A stretch of 64,000 nt of DNA from an uncultured Collinsella sp. (GCA_900541065.1 UQIE01000012.1:4949-68948); one strand, 5' to 3'. Counted from the first letter of the stretch, positions 1-11,087 are shown. Made by a program: numbers and translations. Notes: generated by a model from the letters alone, not told the origin.

Positions 1-50
1 ACGGAGGGCCCTAAGAAGGAATGAGGGCGGATTTTCGGACACTTGCTCGA

Positions 51-116
51 TGAGAGTGGATAATCTCCCACTTTTAGCGCTGGTATAGGCCAAAAACGGG
101 AGATTATCCACTCTCA
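51..116. repeat. Perfect 19-bp inverted repeat (hairpin element)
   Basis: Arms TGAGAGTGGATAATCTCCC (51-69) and its exact complement (98-116) flank a 28-nt spacer. The spacer has the same general build (T-rich, CG, seven bases, GGC, A-rich) as the spacers of the hairpins at 19473, 37414 and 45783, although the arms are unrelated. No gene is seen between 1 and 377; the stretch holds only palindromes and direct repeats. Confidence 0.7.
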
Positions 117-122
117 TCCTAT

Positions 123-230
123 GTAGTCATTGGGGATGTTCTTAAACGACCAGTCAAACAAGAGCGTCCCCAACGACTACCCCAAGGAATGTCCCAGACT
201 GCCGGCAGAAAAGGAACGTCCCTAACTGCC
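123..230. repeat. Imperfect palindrome followed by a 20-bp direct repeat
   Basis: Arms 123-143 and 160-180 are complementary at about 17 of 21 positions. They are followed by two direct 20-mers (184-203 and 211-230, 17 of 20 identical) containing GTCCC and ACTGCC. The GGGGA/GTCCCC content resembles REP-like hairpins elsewhere in the window. Function unknown. Confidence 0.5.
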
Positions 231-308
231 GCATCCGGAGTAAGACAACGCCGCAGGTAGAGGACGGACAGCGAACGGGTCGCATTTGAGACAAGGTGAC
301 GTGAAACG

Positions 309-338
309 AAAGGGCGCTGACCTTCTGGTCGCGCCCTT
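309..338 (-). terminator. Hairpin terminator after DAHP synthase
   Basis: AAGGGCGC (309-316) pairs with GCGCCCTT (331-338). Read on the minus strand it lies 40 nt after the DAHP synthase stop and is followed by TTTCG, so it is a plausible intrinsic terminator with a poor U-tract. Confidence 0.45.
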
Positions 339-377
339 GAAGTTGAACGTCAGATTGTCCAAATGCGGCCCGCGTAA

Positions 378-1409
378 CTAAACCCGCTCTGCGATCTCGT
401 GGATGAGGTAGTCGGTCTTTTCCCAGCCCAGGCACGGGTCGGTGATCGACTTACCAAAGACACCGCCATAGACCGGCTGGTTGCCGTCCTCAAGGTAAGA
501 CTCGATCATAAAGCCCTTGACCAGCTTGGAGATGGACTCGTTGCGGCGGCAGCTGTCGAGCACCTCCTTGCAAATGCGGTACTGCTCCAGCGGGCGCTTG
601 CCCGAGTTGTCGTGGTTGCAGTCGATGACTGCCGCCGGGTTGGCGTAGCCGGCATGCTCGGTATAGCGCTCGGCCAGGCGCTCCAGGTGCTCGTAGTGGT
701 AGTTGGGGTAGGTGCGACCGTCGAGACCGATGTAGCCACGCATGACGGCGTGTGCGAGCGGGTTGCCGTCGCACTCAACCTCCCAGTTGCGGAAGATGAA
801 GCTTTGATGTGCCTGGGCGGCGTAGATGGAGTTAAGCATGACGGTGGTGGAACCGGCGGTGGGGTTTTTCATGCCCACAGGCACCGAAATGCCGCTCGAC
901 ACCAGGCGATGCTCCTGGTTTTCGACCGAGCGCGCGCCCACGGCGACGTAGCTCAGCAGGTCGACGAGGTACTGGTAGTTGGACGGGTAGAGCATCTCGT
1001 CGGCGGTAAAGAAACCGGTCTCCTCGATGACGCGCAGGTGCATGTGACGGATGGCCTTAACGCCCTCGAGCAGGTCGTCGGGAGCCTCGGGGTCGGGGTT
1101 GTGCAGCAGGCCTTTGTAACCAGTGCCCTTGGTGCGCGGCTTGTTGGTGTAGACGCGCGGAATGATGATGAGTTTGTCCTTGACCTCTTCGGCGACCTTG
1201 GCCAGTCGGTTCATGTACTCAAGCACTGAGTCCTCGCGGTCGGCAGAGCACGGGCCGATGATGAGCACCTTGCGTGCATCCTCGCCGGTAAAGACCTTGG
1301 CGACCTCGGCGTCGAATGCCTGCTTTTTGGCGGTAAGCTCGGCGGAAAGCGGCATTTCCTCGCGGATCTCCATGGGGATCGGCAACCTGCGCTTGAATTC
1401 CATGGCCAT
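378..1409 (-). CDS. aroF: 3-deoxy-7-phosphoheptulonate (DAHP) synthase, class I
   Basis: This enzyme condenses phosphoenolpyruvate and erythrose 4-phosphate, the first step of the shikimate pathway. The 343-residue protein has the GPCSAD motif with the metal-ligand cysteine (about Cys54), KPRT at 90-93, GARSVENQEHR near 155-170, IDCNHDNSGK near 262 and SITDP near the C-terminus. The usual KNGTDGS is KNPTAGS here. The ATG start has AAAGGAGG six bases upstream. It stands alone; whether it is Phe-, Tyr- or Trp-inhibited cannot be read from sequence, so the symbol marks the family rather than the isozyme. Confidence 0.95.
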   Translation of the reverse strand: MAMEFKRRLPIPMEIREEMPLSAELTAKKQAFDAEVAKVFTGEDARKVLIIGPCSADREDSVLEYMNRLAKVAEEVKDKLIIIPRVYTNKPRTKGTGYKGLLHNPDPEAPDDLLEGVKAIRHMHLRVIEETGFFTADEMLYPSNYQYLVDLLSYVAVGARSVENQEHRLVSSGISVPVGMKNPTAGSTTVMLNSIYAAQAHQSFIFRNWEVECDGNPLAHAVMRGYIGLDGRTYPNYHYEHLERLAERYTEHAGYANPAAVIDCNHDNSGKRPLEQYRICKEVLDSCRRNESISKLVKGFMIESYLEDGNQPVYGGVFGKSITDPCLGWEKTDYLIHEIAERV

Positions 1410-1510
1410 ATGGGGCCTCCTTTATCAATTAACGGCAACAATTGGCGAATTCTCGAATGCTCGGCATTATCCGCTGTCGCACGCTAAAGTGCAAGCCCTT
1501 GCTACCCCGA

Positions 1511-1547
1511 AACCTACCAAAAAGGGACAGGTTTATTTTGGCAGGTT
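1511..1547 (+). repeat. GGGACAGG-loop hairpin, copy 1
   Basis: Arms AACCTACCAAAA and TTTTGGCAGGTT enclose a loop containing AGGGACAGGTTTA, followed by TTATCTGGG. Near-identical copies lie at 36645, 42698 and 44730 and in inverted orientation at 33089. This copy lies in the 275-bp gap between the DAHP synthase start and the ABC exporter; no gene is seen in that gap. Confidence 0.85.
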
Positions 1548-1684
1548 TTATCTGGGAAAATGTCGGCACTCGCCGGAAGGGGGGTCGGCGTACGGCACGC
1601 TGGAGCAGGTTGGATCTTCTGCGCGCTACCGCAGGTTGCCCTGCGCCCCCGTTCTCGGGCGTTATTCGTTCCCTGCGGCAGAAT

Positions 1685-3541
1685 TTACGCCGCCTCGTCG
1701 AACTGCGAGTTGTACAGGTCGGCGTAGAAGCCGCCCTGGGCGAGCAGTTCGTCGTGTGTGCCCTTCTCGACGATGTCGCCGTCGCGGATCACCAAGATTA
1801 CGTCGGCGTTGCGGATCGTGGACAGGCGGTGCGCGATGACAAAGCTGGTGCGGCCCTGCATCAGCGCATCCATGGCGCGCTGAATGAGCTCCTCGGTACG
1901 GGTATCGACGTTGGAAGTCGCCTCGTCCAGAATCAGTGCCGGGCGGTCGGCCAAAATGGCACGGGCGATGGTCACGAGCTGGCGCTGACCCTGCGACAGG
2001 TTGGTGCCCTCCTCGTTGATCATAAAGTCGTAGCCACCGGCGAGCGTATGAATAAAGTGGTCGCAGCGTGCGGCGCGCGCAGCGGCCTCGACCTCGGCAT
2101 CGCTCGCGTCGGGGCGTCCGTAGCGGATGTTCTCGCGGATGGTGCCGTTAAACAGCCAGGTGTCCTGCAGCACCATGGCAAACTCGCCGCGCAGTGCCGC
2201 GCGGTCCCAGTCGCGCACATCGACGCCCTCGACACGCAGCGAGCCGCCGTCCACGTCGTAGAAGCGCTGCAGCAGCTTAATGAGCGTGGTCTTGCCGGCG
2301 CCGGTGGGGCCGACGATGGCGATGGTCTGGCCGGGCTGCGCCTCGCAGCTAAAGTCGTGGATGATGGTCTTGTCGGGCGTGTAGCCAAACTTGACATGGT
2401 CAAACACCACGTGGCCGGGGCGCTTCTCGGGAATCTGCGCGTCGGCCTTCTGCTCCTCCTCGGGCGCGGCCAGGAACTCAAACACGCGCTCGGTGGCGGC
2501 GGCCATCGACTGCATCGTGTTGCTCACGTTGCCCAGCTGCTGCACGGGTTGCGTAAAGTTTCGAACGTACTGGATAAAGCTCTGGATGTCGCCGGGCGTG
2601 GCATTGCCGGTCAGCGCGAGCTGCGCGCCCACCACGACGACGCCCACGTAGCCCATGTTGCCCACCAAGCTCATAAGCGGCATCATCAGGCCCGACAGGA
2701 ACTGCGAGCGCCAGCCACTAATAAAGAGGCGGTCGTTTTGACGGTCGAACTCTTCAATCGAGGCCTCGGCGCGGTCGAACACCTGAATGACGTTCTGGCC
2801 GGCAAAGTCCTCCTCGATAATGCCGTTGACGGCGCCCAGAACCTGCTGTTGCTCGCGGAAGTACGGCTGCGAGAAGTGAATCATCACGGTCAGGATAATC
2901 GCGGCGGCCGGCAGCGTGAGCACGGTGACGCCGGTAAGCGGCAGGCTGATCGAAAGCATCATGACGAGCACGCCGATAATCTGCGTCACCGACGTGATGA
3001 GCTGTGTCACGCTCTGGTTGAGCGACTGACCCAGCGTATCGACGTCGTTGGTGATGCGGCTGAGCACGTCTCCCTTGCTGTGGCCGTTGAAGTAACTCAT
3101 CGGCACGACGGCAATCTTGGCGGCGATTTCCTTGCGCATGCGGTAGCAGATCTTTTGCGTGACGCCGGTCATGAGCCAGCCCTGGACCAGGCTGCAGACA
3201 GAGCTCGCCAGATACAGGCAGAGCAAAAAGCCGAGCGTCTTGGCGATCCAGTCAAAGTCAACGTCGCCGGTGCCGTTGACCTTGGCGACCAGGCCTTCGA
3301 ACAGCTTGGTCGTAACCTGGCCGAGCACCTTGGGTCCCACAATGTTAAAGATGACCGAGCACACGGCAAAGGCGACGGCGGCAAACACGGCAATCTTGTG
3401 CTGGCCGATGTAGCCGAGCAGCTGCCTCATGGTGCCCTTAAAGTCCTTGGCCTTTTCGCCACGGCGCATGCCACCCATGCGGCCCATGGGACCACGCTGG
3501 CGGGTGGGCTTGGGAATCTGAGTCTTGGTCTCGTCTGCCAT
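1685..3541 (-). CDS. ABC exporter half-transporter (canonical ATP site subunit)
   Basis: The 618-residue protein has six membrane segments in the N-terminal 330 residues and a C-terminal ATPase: Walker A GPTGAGKTT near 410, signature LSQGQRQ near 515 and Walker B ALILDEATSNVD with the catalytic Glu. It starts with a TAATG overlap at the end of the other half-transporter, so the two are translationally coupled and probably form a heterodimer. The N-terminus is basic and Arg/Gly/Met-rich. The MarR gene at the head of the operon suggests drug or toxic-compound efflux, but the substrate is unknown. Confidence 0.92.
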   Translation of the reverse strand: MADETKTQIPKPTRQRGPMGRMGGMRRGEKAKDFKGTMRQLLGYIGQHKIAVFAAVAFAVCSVIFNIVGPKVLGQVTTKLFEGLVAKVNGTGDVDFDWIAKTLGFLLCLYLASSVCSLVQGWLMTGVTQKICYRMRKEIAAKIAVVPMSYFNGHSKGDVLSRITNDVDTLGQSLNQSVTQLITSVTQIIGVLVMMLSISLPLTGVTVLTLPAAAIILTVMIHFSQPYFREQQQVLGAVNGIIEEDFAGQNVIQVFDRAEASIEEFDRQNDRLFISGWRSQFLSGLMMPLMSLVGNMGYVGVVVVGAQLALTGNATPGDIQSFIQYVRNFTQPVQQLGNVSNTMQSMAAATERVFEFLAAPEEEQKADAQIPEKRPGHVVFDHVKFGYTPDKTIIHDFSCEAQPGQTIAIVGPTGAGKTTLIKLLQRFYDVDGGSLRVEGVDVRDWDRAALRGEFAMVLQDTWLFNGTIRENIRYGRPDASDAEVEAAARAARCDHFIHTLAGGYDFMINEEGTNLSQGQRQLVTIARAILADRPALILDEATSNVDTRTEELIQRAMDALMQGRTSFVIAHRLSTIRNADVILVIRDGDIVEKGTHDELLAQGGFYADLYNSQFDEAA

Positions 3542-5910
3542 TAGCGCTCGCCTCCTTCCATGACGGCTGCAATTTCTTCTTGGGTAAGCCCCAGCTCCTC
3601 GGCGGAAAGCTGCGACTGTGCAATCTCCAGGTACGCTGGGCAGCCGTGCAGCAGCTCCTCGTGCGTGCCGGTGCCCACTACGTGACCGTCGTCGAGCACG
3701 ATGATCTGGTCGGCGTGCATGATGGTCGCGATGCGCTGGGCCACGACCACGAGTGCGGCGTCAGTGACGTTTTTGGCCAGCTCCTCGCGCAGGCGCGCGT
3801 CGGTCTTGTAGTCGAGGGCGCTAAACGAGTCATCGAACACCACGACCTCGGGCTTTTTGGCCAACGCGCGGGCGATGGCCAGACGCTGGCGCTGGCCGCC
3901 CGAGACATTGGAGCCGCCCTGGCTGATGGGGGAGTCGTAGCCGCCCTCGCGCTCGGCGATAAAGTCCTCGGCCTGTGCGATGCGTGCCGCCTGGCGCATG
4001 TCATCATCGCTCACCATGTCGCCGGCAAATTTGAGGTTGCTCTCGACAGTGCCCGAGAACAGACGCCCCTGCTGCGGGATGTAACCAATGCGGCGGCGAA
4101 GCTCGGAAAGGGTCATATCGCGCACGTCGATGCCGTCGAGCGAAATGCTGCCGCCCGTGACGTCGTATAAGCGCGGAATCAGCTGCACGAGCGTGGACTT
4201 GCCCGAGCCCGTGGAGCCAATGATTCCGAGCATCTGGCCGGCGTGCGTGGTGAAGTTCACGCCGCTGATGACGTCGGCGCGGGCATCGGGATACTGGAAG
4301 CTCACGTCGCGGAAGGTGAGCTCGCCGCGCGGCGCGCTGGCTGCGGGCAGTTTGGGCGAGGCAGGGTCGTTGATGCTCGTGGGGCAGGTGATGACCTCTT
4401 CCACGCGCTCTGCTGCGACCTCGGCGCGGGGCAGGATGACCGAAACCATGGTGAGGATCATAAACGCCATGACGATCTGCATGGTGTAGGAGATGAACGC
4501 CATCATGTTGCCGACCTGCATCACGCCGTCGGACACGCCCTGCGCGCCAAACCAGACGATAAGCACGGTGATGCAGTTCATGACGAGCATCATGAGCGGC
4601 ATCATGAAGCTCATGGCGCGGTTGGTGTAGAGCTGCGTGGTCATCAGGTCGAGCGAAGCCTTGTCAAAACGCTCGAGTTCATGCTCCTCACGGTTGAACG
4701 AGCGGATGGGCATAAGGCCGTCGAGCAGCTCGCGGGCGGTAAGGTTCACGCGGTCCACAAAGCTCTGCATCTTTTTGAACTTGGGCATGGTGAGGCCCAT
4801 GAGCACGCCGACAACGGCCGAAACCGCGATGATGGCCACGGCGATGGTCCACTCCAGGCCGGTGTGGTTGGCCAGGACGCGCATGACGGCGACGATGCCC
4901 ATGACGGGCGCCATGAGGCACATGCGGATAAACAGGGTTGCGGCCATCTGAATCTGCTGAATGTCGTTGGTGCAGCGAGTGATGAGCGAGGCCTGGCTAA
5001 ACTTGCCCACCTCGGCTGGCGAGAAGTGCATGACCTTGTTGAAGGTCTCGCGGCGCAGGTCGCGTGCGATGGAACAGGCGGTGCGCGAGGCCACGGCGCC
5101 GGTTAGGATGGTGGCGACCAGTGAGATCAGGCACAGACCAAACATCGTGGTCGCCATGCGGCCCAGGTAGGCGTTCTGCACGTCGGCGGGGTCGATACCC
5201 TGCGCCTTGTACTCGTCTTGCACATAGCTCACGGCGCGTTGGGTCACGATGGAGCCCGACATGGAGCCCATTTTGTCCGCCATTTCATTGGCGCCCTCGA
5301 CGAGCTTGCTTTGGTCTACCAGACCGCCCTCGACACCTAGGCGCAGACTCTTCATGGTGATCTTGCCGCCGTCGGCATCAATCTGCTTCTGCATGTTTTG
5401 CGCCGCTGTGGCCTTCTGCTGCATCTCGGCGAGCTGCTCGGGCGTCATTGCCGCCATCTGCTCGGGGGTGGGCATGGCCTGGGCGCCGCCGCCATTGCTT
5501 GCCTCGGTGGATGCGCCGGTCATGTCGCCCATGGAGCTGGCGTCGATGCCCTGGTTGAGAGAAAGGACGACGGTCTCGGGCAGGCTCATAATGTCGGCAA
5601 TCTTGCCGCCATCGGCACGCTCTTCCTCGGTGCCCTTGTACGTTCGAATGCCTTTTTTGTCAGCCTTGCTAAACACGGCCTCCACAGCTTTGGCGTCCTT
5701 GGTGCTCATAAAGAGCTCAAGGTCATCGAGTGATTCGGCACGAATGGTGTCGGGCACGGGCGAGGCGATGCCGCCTTGCTGTACGCCCACGTCGACGATG
5801 TCGCTCATGTAGGTAGGCAGTGCCAGATCGGCGTTGCAGCTGATTACGATAAGTACGATAGCTGTGAACAGTGCCAGGACATGCTTTTTAAAGAGCTTGA
5901 GAATCCTCAC
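3541..5910 (-). CDS. ABC exporter half-transporter with large extracytoplasmic insertion (degenerate ATP site)
   Basis: At 789 residues this is about 200 longer than a standard half-exporter. The extra sequence (about 36-245) lies between TM1 (8-30) and TM2 (about 252), so it should be outside the cell; it has a Met/Pro/Gln/Glu-rich helical stretch near 165-200. Walker A is GSTGSGKST (near 565), signature VSGGQRQRL (near 668) and Walker B VVVFDDSFSALD, where Asp replaces the catalytic Glu. That change is typical of the non-hydrolysing site of heterodimeric exporters. The GTG start overlaps the MarR stop by four bases (GTGA). Confidence 0.92.
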   Translation of the reverse strand: MRILKLFKKHVLALFTAIVLIVISCNADLALPTYMSDIVDVGVQQGGIASPVPDTIRAESLDDLELFMSTKDAKAVEAVFSKADKKGIRTYKGTEEERADGGKIADIMSLPETVVLSLNQGIDASSMGDMTGASTEASNGGGAQAMPTPEQMAAMTPEQLAEMQQKATAAQNMQKQIDADGGKITMKSLRLGVEGGLVDQSKLVEGANEMADKMGSMSGSIVTQRAVSYVQDEYKAQGIDPADVQNAYLGRMATTMFGLCLISLVATILTGAVASRTACSIARDLRRETFNKVMHFSPAEVGKFSQASLITRCTNDIQQIQMAATLFIRMCLMAPVMGIVAVMRVLANHTGLEWTIAVAIIAVSAVVGVLMGLTMPKFKKMQSFVDRVNLTARELLDGLMPIRSFNREEHELERFDKASLDLMTTQLYTNRAMSFMMPLMMLVMNCITVLIVWFGAQGVSDGVMQVGNMMAFISYTMQIVMAFMILTMVSVILPRAEVAAERVEEVITCPTSINDPASPKLPAASAPRGELTFRDVSFQYPDARADVISGVNFTTHAGQMLGIIGSTGSGKSTLVQLIPRLYDVTGGSISLDGIDVRDMTLSELRRRIGYIPQQGRLFSGTVESNLKFAGDMVSDDDMRQAARIAQAEDFIAEREGGYDSPISQGGSNVSGGQRQRLAIARALAKKPEVVVFDDSFSALDYKTDARLREELAKNVTDAALVVVAQRIATIMHADQIIVLDDGHVVGTGTHEELLHGCPAYLEIAQSQLSAEELGLTQEEIAAVMEGGER

Positions 5911-6356
5911 TCGGCATCTCTCCTTTCTTGATTGCGGTCGATAATTTCGTTGAAACGCCTTAGAAGGCGCACCATCTCTTGGGTATCTGTTTCGCCGAGC
6001 TGCTCGAGGAAGGCCGCGGTGCGCTCCTCGAATTCCCGACGTTTGATTTCGAGATTCTGGAATCCCTTATCGGTCATCGTGACGTGTACACGACGACGGT
6101 CGGTCTTTGAGTGCTCGCGCTCGACCCAGCCCTTGGCTTCGAGAGCGCGTAGGATATTGGCGATGCGGGCACTCGAGACCCAGGCGCGATCAGCGAGTTC
6201 GCTCGGCGTGAGCGAACCGCCGGCGAGTATGAGGGCGCGCATGACGGCCATCTCGCCGCCGAGGGCTTTGTCCGCAAAACGCGAAATGCGCTGATGCATG
6301 CTGCCGAACTCGGTAAGGAGCTGACGCCCAAGTTCACGGAAATCGGTATCTTCCAC
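5907..6356 (-). CDS. MarR-family transcriptional regulator
   Basis: A 149-residue winged-helix protein: helices to about 35, a DNA-binding region around SLTPSELADRAWVSSARIANIL, and a wing containing EHSKTDRRRVHVTMTDKG. It is the first gene of a three-gene operon with both exporter halves and overlaps the next gene by four bases, so it probably represses its own operon and responds to an exporter substrate. The GTG start lies inside a perfect 15-bp inverted repeat, so repressor binding could also affect initiation. Confidence 0.92.
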   Translation of the reverse strand: MEDTDFRELGRQLLTEFGSMHQRISRFADKALGGEMAVMRALILAGGSLTPSELADRAWVSSARIANILRALEAKGWVEREHSKTDRRRVHVTMTDKGFQNLEIKRREFEERTAAFLEQLGETDTQEMVRLLRRFNEIIDRNQERRDAE

Positions 6357-6396
6357 CGAAAACCCCTAACACTAGAAACTATTTTCGGTGGAAGAT
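6348..6396. promoter_or_regulatory. Perfect 15-bp inverted repeat over the MarR start codon
   Basis: Arms 6348-6362 and 6382-6396 (TTTTCGGTGGAAGAT and complement) are separated by 19 bp, so their centres are 34 bp apart, about three helical turns. The gene-proximal arm contains the GTG start. Its position at the head of an autoregulated-type operon makes an operator likely; an mRNA hairpin hiding the start is an alternative. Confidence 0.6.
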
Positions 6397-6513
6397 GATA
6401 CCCCCATACGCGGGCCTCATACAGTAGGCAATATTAAGAGCTCATTAAGACTTAAAATCATTCAATTGCTAAAGCGTTTCAAAGGACTATCATGCCCGCG
6501 GTTAGGCGAGGGG

Positions 6514-6547
6514 TTGTCACCACCATGACGACTGGGACTCATATAAT
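6514..6547 (+). promoter_or_regulatory. Possible promoter for the SDR/permease genes
   Basis: TATAAT at 6542-6547 is a perfect -10 hexamer. TTGTCA at 6514-6519 is a possible -35, though the 22-bp gap is long. The site is about 60 bp upstream of the SDR start, in the divergent gap from marR. Confidence 0.35.
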
Positions 6548-6608
6548 CGCCACGTGCGATGCTCCAACTTCCCGCAAGGAGACACCTTACATAAAGGGGG
6601 ATGGAGTC

Positions 6609-7358
6609 ATGGCATTTGACTTCACGGGCAAGACCGCGATTGTCACGGGCGGCACTCAGGGCATTGGCCTCGAGATCGCCAAGGGCATCGTCGCGGGCGG
6701 CGGACATGTCGCGCTCATCGCAAGGAACGCTGCTAAGGGCGAGGCCGCTGTGGCCGAGCTTGGCGAGGGCAACAAGTTCTATCAGCTCGATGTCGCCGAT
6801 GCGCCCAAGGCGCGCGAGACCGTCGAGCAGATTTTTACGGACCTGCCGCAAACCAACATCCTGATCAACTGCGCTGGCGTCATCAGCACCAAGAAGTTCG
6901 ACGAGATCGATGACACCGAGTGGCGCCGCACCATCGACATCAACCTCAACGGTACCTTTACCATGATGAACGCCGTCTACCCGCACTTTAAGGCGGCCCA
7001 TGCCGGCACTATCGTCAACGTGAGTTCCGTTGCGGGCAAGATCGGTGGCGGCCTGCTCGGCACCGCGGCTTACGCGAGCTCCAAAGCAGGCGTTAACGGT
7101 CTGACCAAGGCAGTCGCCAAGGAAGGCGGCAAGTTTGGCGTTCGCTGCAACGCCGTGTGCCCGTCGCTCACGTTGACCGATATGACCTCGATTCTCTCTG
7201 ACGAGAACTCTCAGCGCATCATCAACGGTATTCCTCTGGGCCGCGCCGCCCAGGCCAGCGAGCCTGCGCAGATGGTGCTGTTCTTCGCTTCCGACCTCGC
7301 CAGCTTCGTGAACGGCGAGATTGGTGACTGCGACGGCGGCATCGTCCTGGACGGGTAA
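6609..7358 (+). CDS. Short-chain dehydrogenase/reductase (SDR) oxidoreductase
   Basis: A 249-residue classical SDR: cofactor motif TGGTQGIG at 11-18, NCAG near 84, active-site Ser in VSSVAG near 137 and YASSKAG near 151. The ATG at 6609 is preceded by AAAGGGGGA; an upstream in-frame start lacks homology and a ribosome site. The closest styles are FabG-like and sugar-acid dehydrogenases. The following gene encodes a 2-keto-3-deoxygluconate-type permease, so a role in sugar-acid interconversion is plausible but unproven. Confidence 0.88.
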   Translation: MAFDFTGKTAIVTGGTQGIGLEIAKGIVAGGGHVALIARNAAKGEAAVAELGEGNKFYQLDVADAPKARETVEQIFTDLPQTNILINCAGVISTKKFDEIDDTEWRRTIDINLNGTFTMMNAVYPHFKAAHAGTIVNVSSVAGKIGGGLLGTAAYASSKAGVNGLTKAVAKEGGKFGVRCNAVCPSLTLTDMTSILSDENSQRIINGIPLGRAAQASEPAQMVLFFASDLASFVNGEIGDCDGGIVLDG

Positions 7359-7380
7359 TACCCCGCGGTGATCGTTTGGC

Positions 7381-7409
7381 GGCGACCCTGGCGACTCGGG
7401 GTTGTCGCC
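7381..7409 (+). terminator. Hairpin after the SDR gene
   Basis: GGCGAC and GTCGCC arms with additional CCC/GGG pairing, followed by TTCTTT. It could terminate or attenuate transcription between the SDR and permease genes. Confidence 0.5.
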
Positions 7410-7466
7410 TTCTTTCTGACATAGGCGCGTGCGGCTACGATTCGCATGCATCCAAAGGAGATATAT

Positions 7467-8483
7467 ATGAGTGAATCGACTGCGGTGGAGGCGCCGGCGG
7501 CAAAGGAGCCGTTCTTTAAGATGTCCTCCATCCCGGGCGCCAATATCTTGGTGCCGCTTCTGTTGGGCTGCCTGCTCAACACGCTATTCCCCGACCTGTT
7601 TAAAACGCTCGGTAGCTTTACGCTTGGCATGACCCAGCAGGGTGCAGGCCCGCTCGTTGGCGCCTTTTTGCTCATCGTCGGTACGACGATTTCGTTTAAG
7701 AGTGCTCCCGCCGCCGCTGCACGCGGCGCCATCATCATCGCTGTCAAGCAGATCGTGGTCGTTGCCGTGTCGCTGCTCATCCTTTATGTGTTCAACGACA
7801 ACCTGTTTGGCATCTCTGCCATGGTGATGCTGGCGGCTTGCACCGGCGCCAACAACGCTATGTACGCTGGGCTGATGGGTACCATGGGCAACGAGGCTGA
7901 GCGTGGCGCCGTCGCCATCACCACGCTCGTTGTCGGCCCTCCGGTCACGATGATCGTGCTCGGCGCTGCCGGTCAGGCTCCGATCGGCTGGTCGCTCGTG
8001 GGCGCCATCCTGCCGATCGTCGTCGGCATTATTCTGGGCAACCTCTTCCCGAGCTTTAAGAAGATGATGGCACCGGCACTTTCCGCCATCATCGTGCTCG
8101 TCTTCTTTGCCATGGGCTCGACCATGACCTTCGGCCAGCTTATCAATGGCGGTCTTCCCGGCATCGTGCTTGGCGTGATTTGCTCGGTAGTCTTTGCAAT
8201 TCCCGTTATCGCGGTCGATAAGCTCACGGGCGGTACGGGTGTCGCAGGTGCGGCCATTTCGAGCTGCGCCGGAGCCAATGTGGCCACGCCTGCTGCCATG
8301 GCAAGCGTCAACGAGGCCATGTACGGCGGCGCGGTGCTCGCGACGGCCACGGCACAGGTTGCTGCCTGCGCAATCGTTACGGCTATTTTGACCCCGCTGG
8401 TCACCAGCTGGTGCTACAAGCATTTTGAGGGCCAGCAGAGCAACGGCAAGGCAACGACCGACAAGGCCTCCGCAGCCGCCTAA
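7467..8483 (+). CDS. KdgT-family 2-keto-3-deoxygluconate-type permease
   Basis: A 338-residue hydrophobic protein with about ten membrane segments. Features match the KdgT family: N-terminal IPGANILVPLLLGCLLNT, a TISFK segment near 85, and a conserved SSCAGANVATPAAMA segment near 270. The ATG at 7467 has AAAGGAG upstream; an earlier ATG would bury that site. The family imports 2-keto-3-deoxygluconate with protons, and the partner SDR fits sugar-acid catabolism. The actual substrate is not determinable here. Confidence 0.82.
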   Translation: MSESTAVEAPAAKEPFFKMSSIPGANILVPLLLGCLLNTLFPDLFKTLGSFTLGMTQQGAGPLVGAFLLIVGTTISFKSAPAAAARGAIIIAVKQIVVVAVSLLILYVFNDNLFGISAMVMLAACTGANNAMYAGLMGTMGNEAERGAVAITTLVVGPPVTMIVLGAAGQAPIGWSLVGAILPIVVGIILGNLFPSFKKMMAPALSAIIVLVFFAMGSTMTFGQLINGGLPGIVLGVICSVVFAIPVIAVDKLTGGTGVAGAAISSCAGANVATPAAMASVNEAMYGGAVLATATAQVAACAIVTAILTPLVTSWCYKHFEGQQSNGKATTDKASAAA

Positions 8484-8521
8484 TGCCAAACGGTAATCAA
8501 AGCTAAAAACTAGCTACGCCA

Positions 8522-8555
8522 CAGGGCGGCCACGGGTGATCCCGTGGCCGCCCTG
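8522..8555 (+). terminator. Strong hairpin after the KdgT-like gene
   Basis: Perfect 15-bp arms CAGGGCGGCCACGGG (8522-8536) and complement (8541-8555) around a four-base loop, 38 nt past the stop. The following U-tract is weak (CAGTTTCTG). Confidence 0.7.
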
Positions 8556-8950
8556 CAGTTTCTGTAGGGTCTTTGGGACACTTTACCCTGCTAAAGCTGG
8601 CATAACAGCTAGAGTGAACGTCGTACAAAGGCAAGGAAAAATACCAAACAAATCGGTGAACGGTAGTTGTTCGCGCTCGCATTTCCTGCGGATTTGTTAA
8701 AAACGCCATAATGGTATAAAAAAAGAAACATATAACAGCACTGATGAAGGGGGTAGCTATGTTATCCTTCTCAAACGGGTGAAATCTTGGGTTTTGGGTT
8801 GCAGTTCCAAGGTGGACAAACGTTTTTCCCTGTACCAACGTGTGGTGAAGAACGGAAGAAGCCGGTAGTGCAAGCCGATAATTCAAGAATTCAATAAGCA
8901 GCGGTGTGAGAGAGCGCCGCATTACACGTAACTAGGAGCGTGGTTACACA
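8556..8950 (+). other. Long untranslated leader of pyruvate formate-lyase
   Basis: About 390 bp without a normal gene. An AT-rich stretch with GGTATAAAA near 8713-8722 is a possible -10 region. An eight-codon mini-ORF (8759-8782, MLSFSNG then stop) is preceded by AAGGGGG. A 5' leader with regulatory function is plausible for an oxygen-sensitive fermentation enzyme, but no known riboswitch was recognised. Confidence 0.35.
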
Positions 8951-11002
<2,052 letters not shown>

Positions 11003-11087
11003 CTATTGTTAGTGCTATACTAACAATAACGATTACTGATTAGCGCGCCGGTTTCGGCCGGCGCCTATCGATCGAAGGAGACACATT
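11003..11087 (+). promoter_or_regulatory. Two stem-loops between the PFL body and glycyl-radical genes
   Basis: TATTGTTAG (11004-11012) pairs with CTAACAATA (11020-11028), and GCGCCGG (11045-11051) with CCGGCGC (11058-11064). GAAGGAGA then precedes the next ATG. Such hairpins commonly mark mRNA processing or partial termination and could set different levels of the two PFL parts. Confidence 0.6.
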
